From Chroococcidiopsis sp. TS-821 (GTDB lineage Bacteria; Cyanobacteriota; Cyanobacteriia; Cyanobacteriales; Chroococcidiopsidaceae), in assembly GCF_002939305.1 (NCBI RefSeq), contig NZ_MVDI01000003.1, positions 310,001 to 374,000 on the forward strand: a stretch of DNA of 64,000 bases, read 5' to 3'. The notes beneath the pieces were generated by a model. That model searched no databases. It saw nothing but the letters and a program-made list of their open reading frames with translations, and was not told the origin of the DNA. The position numbers and the translations under genes were made by a program. Within the stretch, counting starts at the first letter, position 1. Every line of letters begins with the position of its first letter. This document shows, one piece after another, positions 37,519-46,854 of this stretch.

Positions 37519-38346
37519 ATGACTATTCTCCGTCGCCGCCAATCCTCTTCAGTTAACGCGCAGGGCATATCGATTGATGTTGTCGCGCCAATTGTAGTGG
37601 GAATTCTAGCGTTGGTGGGGTGGGAAATTGTTGTGCGCGTCACAGGTTTACCACCGTATTTACTGCCTGGACCCATATTAGTATTGCAAACATTAATTAA
37701 TGATTGGCATGAACTGTTTGCTTCGTTGTTAGTTACGTTGCAAATTACTGTTGTTGCGTTTGTCGCCGCAGCAGTGTCAGGATTGTTGATTTCGATTTTG
37801 TTTACGCAGAGTAAGTGGATTGAGAAAAGTTTGTTTCCGTATGCGGTGATTTTGCAAACAACTCCGATCGTGGCGATCGCACCTTTAATTATTATTTGGT
37901 TAAGAAACAACACGTTTGCAGCGTTAGTTGTTTGTGCGTGGATTGTGGCGTTTTTTCCGATTGTTTCTAACACGACGCTGGGGCTAAATAGTGTCGATCG
38001 CAATTTGGTGAATTTGTTTCAACTGTATAAAGCTTCCAAATGGCAAACGTTGCTGTATTTGCGTTTACCGAGTGCTATGCCGTATTTTTTGGGCGGGTTG
38101 CGCATTAGTGGCGGTTTGGCGTTGATTGGTGCGGTGGTGGCGGAGTTTGTCGCGGGAACAGGTGGGGCGCGATCGGGAATTGCATATCGCATTTTGATAT
38201 CGAGTTACAATTTGCAGATTCCGCGTATGTTTGCGGCGTTGTTGTTGACGACGGGGTTAGGGGTGGCGATTTTTGTGGGGTTGACAGCTTTGTCAGAGTG
38301 GGTGTTGGGGAAATGGCATGAAAGTGCGGTGAAGCATGAGAATTAG
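37519..38346 (+). CDS. ABC transporter permease (SsuC/TauC type)
   Basis: 275 residues with about six membrane helices and the EAA-loop region ASKWQTLLYLRLPSAMPYFL, whose G lies about 20 residues before the next helix. Typical of the sulfonate/thiamine-precursor/nitrate class of permeases. Follows the ATPase gene. Confidence 0.94.
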   Translation: MTILRRRQSSSVNAQGISIDVVAPIVVGILALVGWEIVVRVTGLPPYLLPGPILVLQTLINDWHELFASLLVTLQITVVAFVAAAVSGLLISILFTQSKWIEKSLFPYAVILQTTPIVAIAPLIIIWLRNNTFAALVVCAWIVAFFPIVSNTTLGLNSVDRNLVNLFQLYKASKWQTLLYLRLPSAMPYFLGGLRISGGLALIGAVVAEFVAGTGGARSGIAYRILISSYNLQIPRMFAALLLTTGLGVAIFVGLTALSEWVLGKWHESAVKHEN

Positions 38347-38371
38347 GGTTGATGCAAAGAGGTAATTGGGA

Positions 38372-39724
38372 ATGACGAGTACGGCGGTTAAGGTTGATTG
38401 GGAAGTTTTTGTTGCTGCGTTGGCGGGAGTTGAGGTGATTACTGATGCGGCGCAGGTGGCGAAGTTATCGCAGGATTATCATACTTTTAGTCCAATTTTG
38501 CAGCATCAGCTGGCGGGGAAGGTAGGGGATATTGTGGTGCGCCCTGCTACGGAGGCGGAGGTATTGCGGGTGGCGGCGGCGTGCGCGCAGTATCGCGTTC
38601 CGGTGACGGTACGAGGTGCGGGAACAGGTAATTATGGGCAATGCGTACCGTTGCATGGTGGTGTAATTTTAGATATGTCGCGGATGCAGCGAATTCTCTG
38701 GATTGAGAAGGGTGTGGTACGGGTGGAAGCGGGGGTGAAGTTGGCGGCGTTGGATAAAACAGCGCGGGAAAGCGGTTGGGAAATTCGCATGGCACCTTCT
38801 ACGTATCGTACGGCTACGATTGGCGGATTCGTTGCAGGTGGTAGTGGGGGAATTGGTTCGATTACGTATGGACAGTTGCGCGATCGCGGTAATCTTTTGG
38901 CGCTAAAAGTGGTGACGCTAGAAGATGAACCTCGCGCGATCGAGTTGCGCGGTGATGACGTACAAAAAGTGAATCACGCTTGGGGTGTGAATGGCATTAT
39001 TACTGAGTTAGAAATTCCGCTGGCGCCTGCTTATCCTTGGGTGGAATTGATTGTCACGTTTGATGATTTTATGACTGCTGCCCATTTTGGACAAGCTTTG
39101 GGTGATGCGGATGGAATGGTTAAGAAATTAATTACAGTTTTTGCATCGCCAATTCCTAGTTACTTTGCAGCATTGCGTCAATACATTTCTGAGGAAGCTC
39201 ACGCAGCTTTTTTGATCGTTGCTGAATCAAGTTTAGAAGTACTGCCAGGGTTGATTCAAGAATATGGCGGAAAATTGACTTATCAAAAGTCAGCGCAGGA
39301 TGCTGGTAAGGGTGTGAACTTAGGAGAATTTACTTGGAATCACACAACACTACACGCGCGTAGCGTCGATTCATCAATTACGTATTTACAAAGTTTGTTT
39401 CCCGCAGATAAATCATTACAAACTGTCGAGCAGATGTATCGTTATTTCGGCGATGAGGTAATGATGCATTTAGAATTTATTCGAGCTAATGGTGTCGTTG
39501 TTCCTGCGGCGTTGCAACTTGTGCGCTACACAACCGAAGAACGGTTAAATGAGATTATTCGCTATCACGAAGCTAACGGCGTGTTTATTGCCAATCCGCA
39601 TACATATATTATTGAAGATGGCGGACGCAAACAAATGGACCCCGAACAGCTAAAGTTTAAACAAATGGTCGATCCTTATGGATTGATGAATCCTGGTAAG
39701 ATCAAAGCTTTGATGGCGAGTTAA
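38372..39724 (+). CDS. FAD-binding oxidase (GlcD/FAD-PCMH family)
   Basis: About 450 residues from the ATG at 38372. The PCMH-type FAD domain is clear: VVRPATEAEVLRVA, VTVRGAGTGNYGQCVP and GGVILDMSRMQRIL, followed by GGFVAGGSGGIGS. Its C-terminus ends DPYGLMNPGKIK, the usual D-lactate/glycolate-oxidase-like end. It lies about 25 bases after the ABC permease, so it may act on the imported compound; the substrate is unknown. Confidence 0.85.
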   Translation: MTSTAVKVDWEVFVAALAGVEVITDAAQVAKLSQDYHTFSPILQHQLAGKVGDIVVRPATEAEVLRVAAACAQYRVPVTVRGAGTGNYGQCVPLHGGVILDMSRMQRILWIEKGVVRVEAGVKLAALDKTARESGWEIRMAPSTYRTATIGGFVAGGSGGIGSITYGQLRDRGNLLALKVVTLEDEPRAIELRGDDVQKVNHAWGVNGIITELEIPLAPAYPWVELIVTFDDFMTAAHFGQALGDADGMVKKLITVFASPIPSYFAALRQYISEEAHAAFLIVAESSLEVLPGLIQEYGGKLTYQKSAQDAGKGVNLGEFTWNHTTLHARSVDSSITYLQSLFPADKSLQTVEQMYRYFGDEVMMHLEFIRANGVVVPAALQLVRYTTEERLNEIIRYHEANGVFIANPHTYIIEDGGRKQMDPEQLKFKQMVDPYGLMNPGKIKALMAS

Positions 39725-39780
39725 GTCGTTAGTCATGGAAGGCTTTATCTCACTCGCGTGCGTAACATTCTGATACAGCT

Positions 39781-40824
39781 GTGATTGACATTGATGGTTC
39801 TCATGGAGAAGGCGGCGGACAAGTTCTACGGACTTCACTGAGTTTAGCTGCAATTACTGGTCAAGCAGTCCGCATTGAGCACATTCGGGCGAGACGTCAA
39901 AAACCTGGATTGGCGGCTCAGCATTTGACTGCGGTGCGCGCAGTTGCAGCACTTTGTCATGCAAAGTTAACAGGTGACACATTGGGTTCAATGTCACTAG
40001 AGTTTATTCCTCAGAGTGCTGTACAAGCTGGTCAATATCACTTTGATGTTACCGCAGCACAAGCAGGTGGTTCCGCAGGTGCGGTGACTTTGATATTGCA
40101 AACAATTCTTTTACCATTAGCGATCGCACCAGGTGATTCTTCGGTAACGCTACGCGGCGGAACTCATGTTCCTTTTAGCCCACCTTTCACATATATTGAA
40201 CAGGTTTACTTACCGCTATTGCATCAACTGGGAATAGCAGCAGAGGTAAAACTCAACGCCTGGGGTTGGTATCCCCAAGGTGGAGGTGAGGTGCAATTAC
40301 TAGTTCGCGGTAACAGTCAACTGCGTGAAATTAATTTACTAGAAAGAGGCGAATTGCAGCATGTACGTGGATTAGCGGTAGTCACCGAATTACCTTCACA
40401 CATTCCGCAACGCATGGCAAGTCGCGCTGAAAATCTGTTGCGTCAAGCGCATCTAAAAGCGACTGTAACACCGTCGCGCGAAAAGGGAATTGCCCCTGGT
40501 GCAGGGATTTTTCTGACTGCTGAGTATGCAAATACTCGTGCTGGATTCAGTGCATTAGGGCGTGTAGGTTTAGCAGCTGAGAAAGTTGCAGAAATGGCGT
40601 GTGCAGAGTTATTGAATTTCCACGACACAGGCGCACCTGTTGATGTTCACTTAGCAGATCAGTTACTGTTACCCGCAGCGTTAGCTATGCAACCAAGTCA
40701 ATATCGAGTTGCAGAAATTAGCACTCATTTGACGACGAATGCATGGGTAATTGAACAATTTGGTGTAGCGCGAGTGCATATTGATACAAGTGAGAAGGTA
40801 GTTGCGATCGCACCTTCACCTTAA
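39781..40824 (+). CDS. rtcA: RNA 3'-terminal phosphate cyclase
   Basis: Converts a 3'-phosphate RNA end into a 2',3'-cyclic phosphate using ATP. 347 residues starting at GTG 39781. Motifs: DGSHGEGGGQVLRTSLSLA near the start, RARRQKPGLAAQHLTAV, AGGSAGAVTL, and the C-terminal STHLTTNAW with the histidine that is adenylylated. Upstream GTG choice is supported by the family start. The 2'-5' RNA ligase-like gene lies downstream, giving two RNA-end enzymes close together. Confidence 0.95.
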   Translation: MIDIDGSHGEGGGQVLRTSLSLAAITGQAVRIEHIRARRQKPGLAAQHLTAVRAVAALCHAKLTGDTLGSMSLEFIPQSAVQAGQYHFDVTAAQAGGSAGAVTLILQTILLPLAIAPGDSSVTLRGGTHVPFSPPFTYIEQVYLPLLHQLGIAAEVKLNAWGWYPQGGGEVQLLVRGNSQLREINLLERGELQHVRGLAVVTELPSHIPQRMASRAENLLRQAHLKATVTPSREKGIAPGAGIFLTAEYANTRAGFSALGRVGLAAEKVAEMACAELLNFHDTGAPVDVHLADQLLLPAALAMQPSQYRVAEISTHLTTNAWVIEQFGVARVHIDTSEKVVAIAPSP

Positions 40825-40828
40825 ATTC

Positions 40829-41038
40829 CTATTTTGAAATCGTATAAGCCCAAATTTCAAATTTGGCTCGAGAAGAAAGTATATTTTTTTGATTAGGTAA
40901 TCTGAAATCTTGCAGCATTCTCAGTTTAGCCATACAGCCCGCCTGAGAATCAATATCTTTAGCTGATAGATCAAGCCCACTCAAAGTGGACTGAATCAGC
41001 TTTTCAGTCTGATAAATCAGACTTTGCAGGGCGAGCAA
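40829..41038 (-). CDS. Possible small protein, unknown
   Basis: A 69-codon frame starting at TTG 41038, with MLALQSLIYQTEKLIQSTLS and then CMAKLRMLQDF; the frame extends a little further upstream without an ATG. Converges with rtcA. No family or ribosome site recognised. Confidence 0.3.
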   Translation of the reverse strand: MLALQSLIYQTEKLIQSTLSGLDLSAKDIDSQAGCMAKLRMLQDFRLPNQKNILSSRAKFEIWAYTISK

Positions 41039-41110
41039 TCGGGTAACAGATGAAAATGGTGCAAGATCTGAATAATGGGTAATTTAGAAAGCTAATCAAA
41101 GTTTACTAAT

Positions 41111-41155
41111 CGCCAATAGCTACTCATTACCAATAACCAATTACCTGTTACCAAC
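41111..41155. repeat. ATTACC/GGTAAT-type repeat cluster
   Basis: CAATAGCTACTCATTACCAA followed by TAACCAATTACCTGTTACC. Inverted relatives of the GGTAAT words elsewhere in the window, located just upstream of the 2'-5' RNA ligase gene. Confidence 0.6.
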
Positions 41156-41158
41156 CAT

Positions 41159-41677
41159 ATGTCACCACCACTTATTTTGACACTCAAACTCGATCGCATA
41201 ACCTTTGAATTTTTCAATGAATTGCGCCAGCAGCACTTTCCACCAGAAAGAAACTTCCTTCCCGCACACATCACGCTATTTCATGCACTTCCAGGTGAAG
41301 CAGAACTATCAATTCAGCAGACTTTACAAAACCTCTCTCTGGAGACTCCACCATTACCTCTACTTTTCTCACAGCCGCGCTTTTTGGGTAAAGGTGTCGC
41401 TGTAGAAGCGCAATGTTCTGAGTTGGTTCAACTGCGTCAACAGCTTGCTGCAACTTGGAATATGTGGTTAAGCAAGCAAGATCAACAGCGATATCAACCG
41501 CACGTCACAATTCAAAATAAAGTGACATCAGAAGAAGCGCGTCAACTTTATAACCAGCTTGTCAGTAGTTGGGACTCTCTTAACGGATATGGAGAGGGGC
41601 TGTTACTCTGGTATTACAAAGGTGGACCTTGGGAGTTAGCAGGTGAATTTAACTTTGAACGCGATGCGATCGCTTAA
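41159..41677 (+). CDS. 2'-5' RNA ligase-family (2H phosphoesterase) protein
   Basis: 172 residues. The two H-x-T/S-x motifs of the 2H family are visible: HITL (about residue 40) and HVTI (about residue 119), separated by about 80 residues, as in LigT/ThpR-type enzymes. Members can cleave 2',3'-cyclic phosphates or join RNA ends. Its neighbour rtcA makes 2',3'-cyclic ends, so both may belong to RNA repair. The start follows a TTACC repeat. Confidence 0.85.
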   Translation: MSPPLILTLKLDRITFEFFNELRQQHFPPERNFLPAHITLFHALPGEAELSIQQTLQNLSLETPPLPLLFSQPRFLGKGVAVEAQCSELVQLRQQLAATWNMWLSKQDQQRYQPHVTIQNKVTSEEARQLYNQLVSSWDSLNGYGEGLLLWYYKGGPWELAGEFNFERDAIA

Positions 41678-41686
41678 ATTGTAGAA

Positions 41687-42511
41687 ATGATGCACAGTTT
41701 CATTCCACCACAACGATTTTTTCCTTATCTGACTTGGACTGACATTCAAGCAATGCCAAATAAACAGGATGTCGTCTTAATTCAACCTGTCGGCGCTATT
41801 GAACAACATGGTCCGCATTTACCATTAATTGTCGATGCTGCAATTGGCGTAGCAGTTCTCGGAAAAGCCTTGGAAAAACTCGATGCGAGTATTCCCGCAT
41901 ATGCGTTACCGACATTGTACTACGGTAAATCAAACGAACATTGGCATTTTCCTGGAACGATCGCCCTCAGCGCCCAAACGTTAATATCAACATTAATTGA
42001 AATTGCCGAAAGCCTTTATCGGGCAGGATTTCGCAAACTTGTCTTGATGAACTCGCACGGCGGACAACCGCAAGTTATGGAAATTGTCGCCCGCGATTTG
42101 CACGTCAAGTATGAAGATTTTTTAGTATTTCCGCTATTTACCTGGCGCGTTCCGCACGCTGTTAACGAATTACTTTCGCCTAAAGAACAGCAATTAGGAA
42201 TTCATGCAGGCGATGCAGAAACAAGTTTGATGCTATCAATTTTGCCCGAACAGGTGAAGATGCAAGCCGCAGTTGCAGAATACCCAGAATTGCCAGAAGA
42301 TAGTTTACTTTCAATGGAAGGTAAGTTACCTTTTGCGTGGACAACTCGCGATTTGAGTCAGAGTGGTGTATTAGGCGATCCGACAGTTGCGACGAAGGAA
42401 AAAGGCGATCGCATCTTGGAATCTGTCTCGGATGGTTGGGTAAAAGCGATCGCAGACATCTATAAGTTTCGTCAGCCACAAGCTTGGCATAATAGAAACA
42501 GTAACCTTTAA
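41687..42511 (+). CDS. Creatininase/creatinine amidohydrolase-family protein
   Basis: 274 residues. Metal and catalytic motifs: QPVGAIEQHGPHLPLIVDA (His and Asp ligands), NSHGGQPQ and HAGDAETS with a late glutamate. The family also includes MftE-like and formamidopyrimidine (FAPy) deformylases, so the substrate is not fixed. Begins nine bases after the 2'-5' ligase gene stop, so the two are probably one transcript. Confidence 0.9.
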   Translation: MMHSFIPPQRFFPYLTWTDIQAMPNKQDVVLIQPVGAIEQHGPHLPLIVDAAIGVAVLGKALEKLDASIPAYALPTLYYGKSNEHWHFPGTIALSAQTLISTLIEIAESLYRAGFRKLVLMNSHGGQPQVMEIVARDLHVKYEDFLVFPLFTWRVPHAVNELLSPKEQQLGIHAGDAETSLMLSILPEQVKMQAAVAEYPELPEDSLLSMEGKLPFAWTTRDLSQSGVLGDPTVATKEKGDRILESVSDGWVKAIADIYKFRQPQAWHNRNSNL

Positions 42512-42550
42512 TCGGGTTTTTTGTTGTATTTATATTACAAAAAGATTGAC

Positions 42551-43048
42551 ATGAAGTTAGCAGATAATCAAATAACTCGTGTATATCACCAGGAAGATAT
42601 TCAGCAGATTTTACAAATCGCGATTTCTCGCCAAGCGCACGAAGGCGAATTTACACGCGAACAGTTAATAGAAATTGCAGCTGAATTGGAAATTACGCCA
42701 GAGTGTTTGCAAGCAGCAGAAAAAGAGTGGTTATTACAGCAAACTGAGGCACAAAAGCGCCAAGCTTTCAATACGCATCGTCGCCGTAAATTACAAAAGA
42801 GCTTTGGTAATTATGCTATTATTAATTCTTTTTTCTTACTTCTGAATTTTATCAGTGCAGGCGAACTTTCTTGGTCGTTATATATTGCTTTATTTTGGGG
42901 TGCATGGCTTGCATTGAACGCCTGGAACACTTACCAAACTCAAGGCGAAGAATACGAAAAAGCTTATCGCCGTTGGTATCGCAGCCGCCAAATCAAACAA
43001 TCTGTAAATTCCTTACTCGATCGCTGCCTTAAAGCTTGGCAAAAATGA
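42551..43048 (+). CDS. 2TM-domain protein
   Basis: About 165 residues from the ATG at 42551; TTG at 42521 is an alternative. Residues 1-75 are soluble, with a helix-rich part EDIQQILQIAISRQ; two hydrophobic helices at about 95-112 and 117-135 form the 2TM domain (FGNYAIINSFFLLLNFIS), and a basic tail follows (YEKAYRRWYRSRQIKQ). Function unknown. Converges with the polysaccharide cluster end. Confidence 0.75.
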   Translation: MKLADNQITRVYHQEDIQQILQIAISRQAHEGEFTREQLIEIAAELEITPECLQAAEKEWLLQQTEAQKRQAFNTHRRRKLQKSFGNYAIINSFFLLLNFISAGELSWSLYIALFWGAWLALNAWNTYQTQGEEYEKAYRRWYRSRQIKQSVNSLLDRCLKAWQK

Positions 43049-43055
43049 GGAAACG

Positions 43056-44324
43056 CTAAGCATTCTTTAGTTTATGAAAAACATAGCTTGTTGTCCAATA
43101 AATAAATAAAGGGATAGCGATCGCGTGAACTAATAAAACACTCGTAGCTACTCCCAAAGCTTGCCCGTGAATTCCAATCAGCAATGCTACGCTAAAGATA
43201 GTTGTAAATAAGATATTCCAGTATAAATCCAAATTAGGTTTGCCTACAGCGACGAGTAATAGCGAAGCAGCATCAGCAAACGCGCGGGGAATAGCAGATA
43301 AACAAATTAGCATTAAAATAGGAATTGCTACTACCCATTGCTGACCAAAAACAATCGGCACATACAAGGGAGCTAAGCTTGTTTGTAGAAGAACTAAAGG
43401 GATAATAATTGAGGCGATCGCTTTGCGGCTATGCGCATAGTGTTTTTTAAGTTCTAACTGATTCGCTCTTGCAGCACATAAATGGGGAAATAAAGCTGTA
43501 TTTAGAACAGTAATAAAGCTCAAACTAATTCCTAATCCTGCATTGAATCCAAAGAAATATAATCCTAATTCTTTGATTCCTAAAAAACGACCAACTATTA
43601 AATAATCTAAGTTATTTCTGAGTGTTTTGAGTAAGTGCGTACCGAAAATATTTTTACCAAAAACAAAGAACTCTTTCCAATATTTGGTTGTCATATTTTT
43701 TGTTGGACGCCATGAATGATAATGGTGGTAAATAAAAATGTCAATAGGTGCAACGAAAACCCAAGATAATACAAACGACCACACTCCCATACCTAAAACG
43801 GCAAAAATGCCCAGTAGGCTATAGCTAGAAAAGTTTTTAAGTGTGTTGTTAATGGCACAGACTTTCAGTTTATTTTCTTTTTGGATCAGAATACATTGAA
43901 TTGCGGCTATGGGCCAAAGCAAATAAGGAACTGCTGCTACACAGATTGGAAGAATTAATCGAGTTTCATTGTAAAACCAAGCAATAGGAAAAGCAGCGAA
44001 ACACTGAAGAATAAAGATACTTATATAAATAATCCAATTTAACCAATATGCCGAATTACATAACTGCTTGATATCTGTATCAGATTGAATAATTTTTGCA
44101 CCGATTCCTACTTCCATTAGTATTCGTGCAAATTCATTAATTGTTGTAACAATTGCGATTAAACCGTAGTCATAAGGTGTTAAAAAGCGCGCCGCGATCG
44201 CTGTGATACCTATCCGAAAAACTCGCGTAATTATTTCTGCACTACTTAGCCAGCCTAGATTAGAAATAAACTGGTTAGACAGCTTTTGTCTTAACTTATT
44301 AATAGGTTGTTCAATAAAACTCAC
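43056..44324 (-). CDS. Wzx-like polysaccharide flippase
   Basis: 422 residues with about 12 hydrophobic helices, of the MATE/MOP-type PST family: start FLTPYDYGLIAIVTTINEFA typical of oligosaccharide flippases. The GTG start overlaps the GT39 stop as TAGTG. It would translocate lipid-linked oligosaccharide across the plasma membrane. Last gene of the polysaccharide locus in transcription order. Confidence 0.88.
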   Translation of the reverse strand: MSFIEQPINKLRQKLSNQFISNLGWLSSAEIITRVFRIGITAIAARFLTPYDYGLIAIVTTINEFARILMEVGIGAKIIQSDTDIKQLCNSAYWLNWIIYISIFILQCFAAFPIAWFYNETRLILPICVAAVPYLLWPIAAIQCILIQKENKLKVCAINNTLKNFSSYSLLGIFAVLGMGVWSFVLSWVFVAPIDIFIYHHYHSWRPTKNMTTKYWKEFFVFGKNIFGTHLLKTLRNNLDYLIVGRFLGIKELGLYFFGFNAGLGISLSFITVLNTALFPHLCAARANQLELKKHYAHSRKAIASIIIPLVLLQTSLAPLYVPIVFGQQWVVAIPILMLICLSAIPRAFADAASLLLVAVGKPNLDLYWNILFTTIFSVALLIGIHGQALGVATSVLLVHAIAIPLFIYWTTSYVFHKLKNA

Positions 44325-45904
44325 TAGCTTTCTAACCTCCAGAAATTATGAGAATCTTGAATCGGTAATATTGTGTAGTTTTTTTGCAATTGATTTCGTA
44401 ATTCCTGGGAAGGTCTGTATAAAAAGATATCGGTAGCGTCGGTCGAAATTTCTGAGATACTTTGTGTTAGTAAATGCAACCGCACATCGGGATTTAACAT
44501 ATAGCTAAGCGATAATACATAACCGAAACTTACCCCAGGATCGCTGATGACAAGTGGACGATGCGCTTGATTAATGATGCGGGCTATTTGTGGATTATCG
44601 TAGCTATCGTATTTATTCCACCAAGCCACTGCTTGAGAACTAGCAACGCAAGATACAATTCCACCTGATATCAGTACAACCGTAATGATTCGCCATAGCT
44701 GGCGTCGTACCGAATTAGCAGAGATGATTTGAGTTGCGATCGCAAAAGCAACCGCTAGATGAATACCTAAGTAGCAAGGTATGAGATATCGACTAACACT
44801 CGATCGCCGTCCTCCCCAAAGTAAATCGGGTAAAACTAAGGCTAATGCAGTGACTCCGACTAACGTCAAAACGAATAGCCAAATTTGTTGTGGCGATCGC
44901 TTGCAGATGAAATAAATTGAATATAGTTCTAAAACTAAAACAGGTAAAGTTAAATAAATTGTATTCGGATGATAACTAAAGTTTAAATCTAAAAAAATCG
45001 AACTAAAATTTACCATCCACTGTTGTATCAAAGCTGGCAATGATAAATCAATTGCTGTCCAACTTGCTATGTTGCCTACTGCTAGTAAGTGAATAATAAT
45101 AATTAACATCCAAGGAGAAAAAGCTACAAATCCTAGAAAGCAGGAAAATAAATAATCTCTAAAAACTCTAGTGAGTTTAAACTTCTCATTAGCTAATACG
45201 TATATGCCATGCCCAAGCATGATAAAGATAGAAAATGTAAATGAATAAAGACCAGTAATTACTGTTAATGCATACATTTTCCAACTTAACTTGGATTTTA
45301 GCCGTATTGCACGCAGTAAAGTAGCACTAGAAAGCAAAATTGTAACCGTCCATAAGCTATATTCTCGTGCTTCTTGGGCATACAGTACGTGAAATGGCGA
45401 AACTGCCATTAATACAATAGCTACCCAACCAACCATGGGCGTTTTAAATAATTCTAGGCATAACCAATAAAGACAAGGAAAAATAAGTAGGCTAATAAAA
45501 GCTGATAAACTTCTTATTATTGCTACTGACTGACCTAATCTTTGCATCCAAAAGCGAGCAATGAAGAAATATAAAGGTGGATGCTGTGGAGCTTCAGTTG
45601 CTAACGAATATGCTGTATTTAGTAAGCTTTTTTCTGAATTAATTTGTTGATATTTCTGTAGTTCTTGAATGCTAATTTCCCGATCATTAAATACCTGTTG
45701 CACGACTTCAGACTGTCTGTATCCTGAAACTCGTAACGATGTAATCGTTTCATCGTACCAGTAAATTTTTTGATCGAGATTAGTAAATCTAAAAAATAAG
45801 CCTATTAAGAATAACACTACAATTCCATAAGAAACCCAATTGTATATCAAAGTTTTATTAATATATAAGTTTATACCTCTTTTAACCTTGAGGACGAATA
45901 GCAT
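44324..45904 (-). CDS. GT39-type membrane glycosyltransferase
   Basis: About 526 residues from ATG 45904. ArnT/PMT-type GT-C: the first periplasmic loop has YWYDETITS with acidic catalytic residues, and QHPPLYFFIARFW follows. About ten membrane helices. It would transfer a sugar from a lipid-linked donor on the outer face of the membrane. It overlaps the preceding GT2 by 23 bases. Confidence 0.85.
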   Translation of the reverse strand: MLFVLKVKRGINLYINKTLIYNWVSYGIVVLFLIGLFFRFTNLDQKIYWYDETITSLRVSGYRQSEVVQQVFNDREISIQELQKYQQINSEKSLLNTAYSLATEAPQHPPLYFFIARFWMQRLGQSVAIIRSLSAFISLLIFPCLYWLCLELFKTPMVGWVAIVLMAVSPFHVLYAQEAREYSLWTVTILLSSATLLRAIRLKSKLSWKMYALTVITGLYSFTFSIFIMLGHGIYVLANEKFKLTRVFRDYLFSCFLGFVAFSPWMLIIIIHLLAVGNIASWTAIDLSLPALIQQWMVNFSSIFLDLNFSYHPNTIYLTLPVLVLELYSIYFICKRSPQQIWLFVLTLVGVTALALVLPDLLWGGRRSSVSRYLIPCYLGIHLAVAFAIATQIISANSVRRQLWRIITVVLISGGIVSCVASSQAVAWWNKYDSYDNPQIARIINQAHRPLVISDPGVSFGYVLSLSYMLNPDVRLHLLTQSISEISTDATDIFLYRPSQELRNQLQKNYTILPIQDSHNFWRLES

Positions 45905-46841
45905 AAGTAGCACCAAGTTGAGTAAATTTTTTGGTAATATCAGGCGAAAAAAGTTGCATCAAAAACCATTTTGCAAAGTAGCGTTGCGTTGTTCTACTAA
46001 GTAAAATTTTGGGGTGTAAGCGTACTGCTAGCTGTAGATTTTGTCCAATCTGTTTGATATCTTCAGCACTGGTAACTTGAGTTAAACGTAACCCTGTCAA
46101 ATATTGATAAAGATGAGCTAAATTTTGGTTCTTTAACGATTGCAAGTGGGGTGGCGCCGCCGCAAAAACCGAATCAATCACAGCTAAAAGACGCGTTTCC
46201 ATCAATGCAACCTGCGCGGAGGCGGAAGTCGGTGACTGACGATAGAACACTTGCGCCGCCGGAACCACGACAAACTCGACCAGCTTCGCCAAACGCACAA
46301 ACAACTCCCAATCTTCACCATGCGTTAGCGTTGCGTCAAAGCCACCAACCCGTTCCAACGCATGACGACGCACCAGTGGGTTAGAACCGCACAACAAGAA
46401 ATTGCGCACTAGCAATTGCGAATACACATTACCTTCGTACCACACTGGTGATGCGGGATGAATCATCGTCGCCGACTCATTCATCACACACGTCCAACTA
46501 TACGCCACTGCGGCATTGGCGTGTTGTTCTAACGCTGCAACTTGACACTCAAGTTTGTCTTGACGCCACAAGTCATCTGCGTCTAAAAAGGCAATGTACT
46601 CGCCTTGGGCGCGGGCGATACCGCGATTGCGCGCTACGGAAACTCCGGCGTTGGCGTAGCGATACACTTGCATTCGTGGTTCTTGGACTCGGCTGAGTAA
46701 TTCCACTGTGCGATCGCAACTCCCGTCATCGATGACGATTAGTTCCCAGTCGCCAAAGCTTTGTTGTTGGACGCTAGCGATCGCCGCGACGATTGTGCGC
46801 TCTGCATTGTATGCTGGTACTATTACTGTTACTTTTGGCAT
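45882..46841 (-). CDS. GT2 glycosyltransferase, copy A
   Basis: 319 residues. GT2 fold: VTVIVPAYNAERTI, DDGSCDRT and FLDADDLW (DXD-type metal site) and GEDWELFVR late. It adds a sugar to the growing chain using a nucleotide sugar. The first about 249 residues are nearly identical to those of the second GT2 copy at 48097-49065 (one Val/Ile change at residue 8); the C-terminal 70 residues are unrelated. Sits between GT61 and GT39. Confidence 0.92.
   Translation of the reverse strand: MPKVTVIVPAYNAERTIVAAIASVQQQSFGDWELIVIDDGSCDRTVELLSRVQEPRMQVYRYANAGVSVARNRGIARAQGEYIAFLDADDLWRQDKLECQVAALEQHANAAVAYSWTCVMNESATMIHPASPVWYEGNVYSQLLVRNFLLCGSNPLVRRHALERVGGFDATLTHGEDWELFVRLAKLVEFVVVPAAQVFYRQSPTSASAQVALMETRLLAVIDSVFAAAPPHLQSLKNQNLAHLYQYLTGLRLTQVTSAEDIKQIGQNLQLAVRLHPKILLSRTTQRYFAKWFLMQLFSPDITKKFTQLGATYAIRPQG
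46089..46841 (-). repeat. About 750-bp direct repeat, copy A (GT2)
   Basis: Matches 48313-49065 at a constant offset of 2224 bases, ending exactly at the start codons. I see mismatches only at 46752, 46758 and 46820 (the last makes Val/Ile); I compared by eye. Confidence 0.9.
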
Positions 46842-46854
46842 AAATAAGTAGCAA

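Noticed and set aside
46151-46384. Plus-strand open frames opposite both GT2 genes (also 48375-48608, 46448-46696, 48672-48920)
   Set aside because: They appear twice only because the GT2 gene is duplicated; Pro/Arg/His-rich with no ribosome site. Antisense artefacts.
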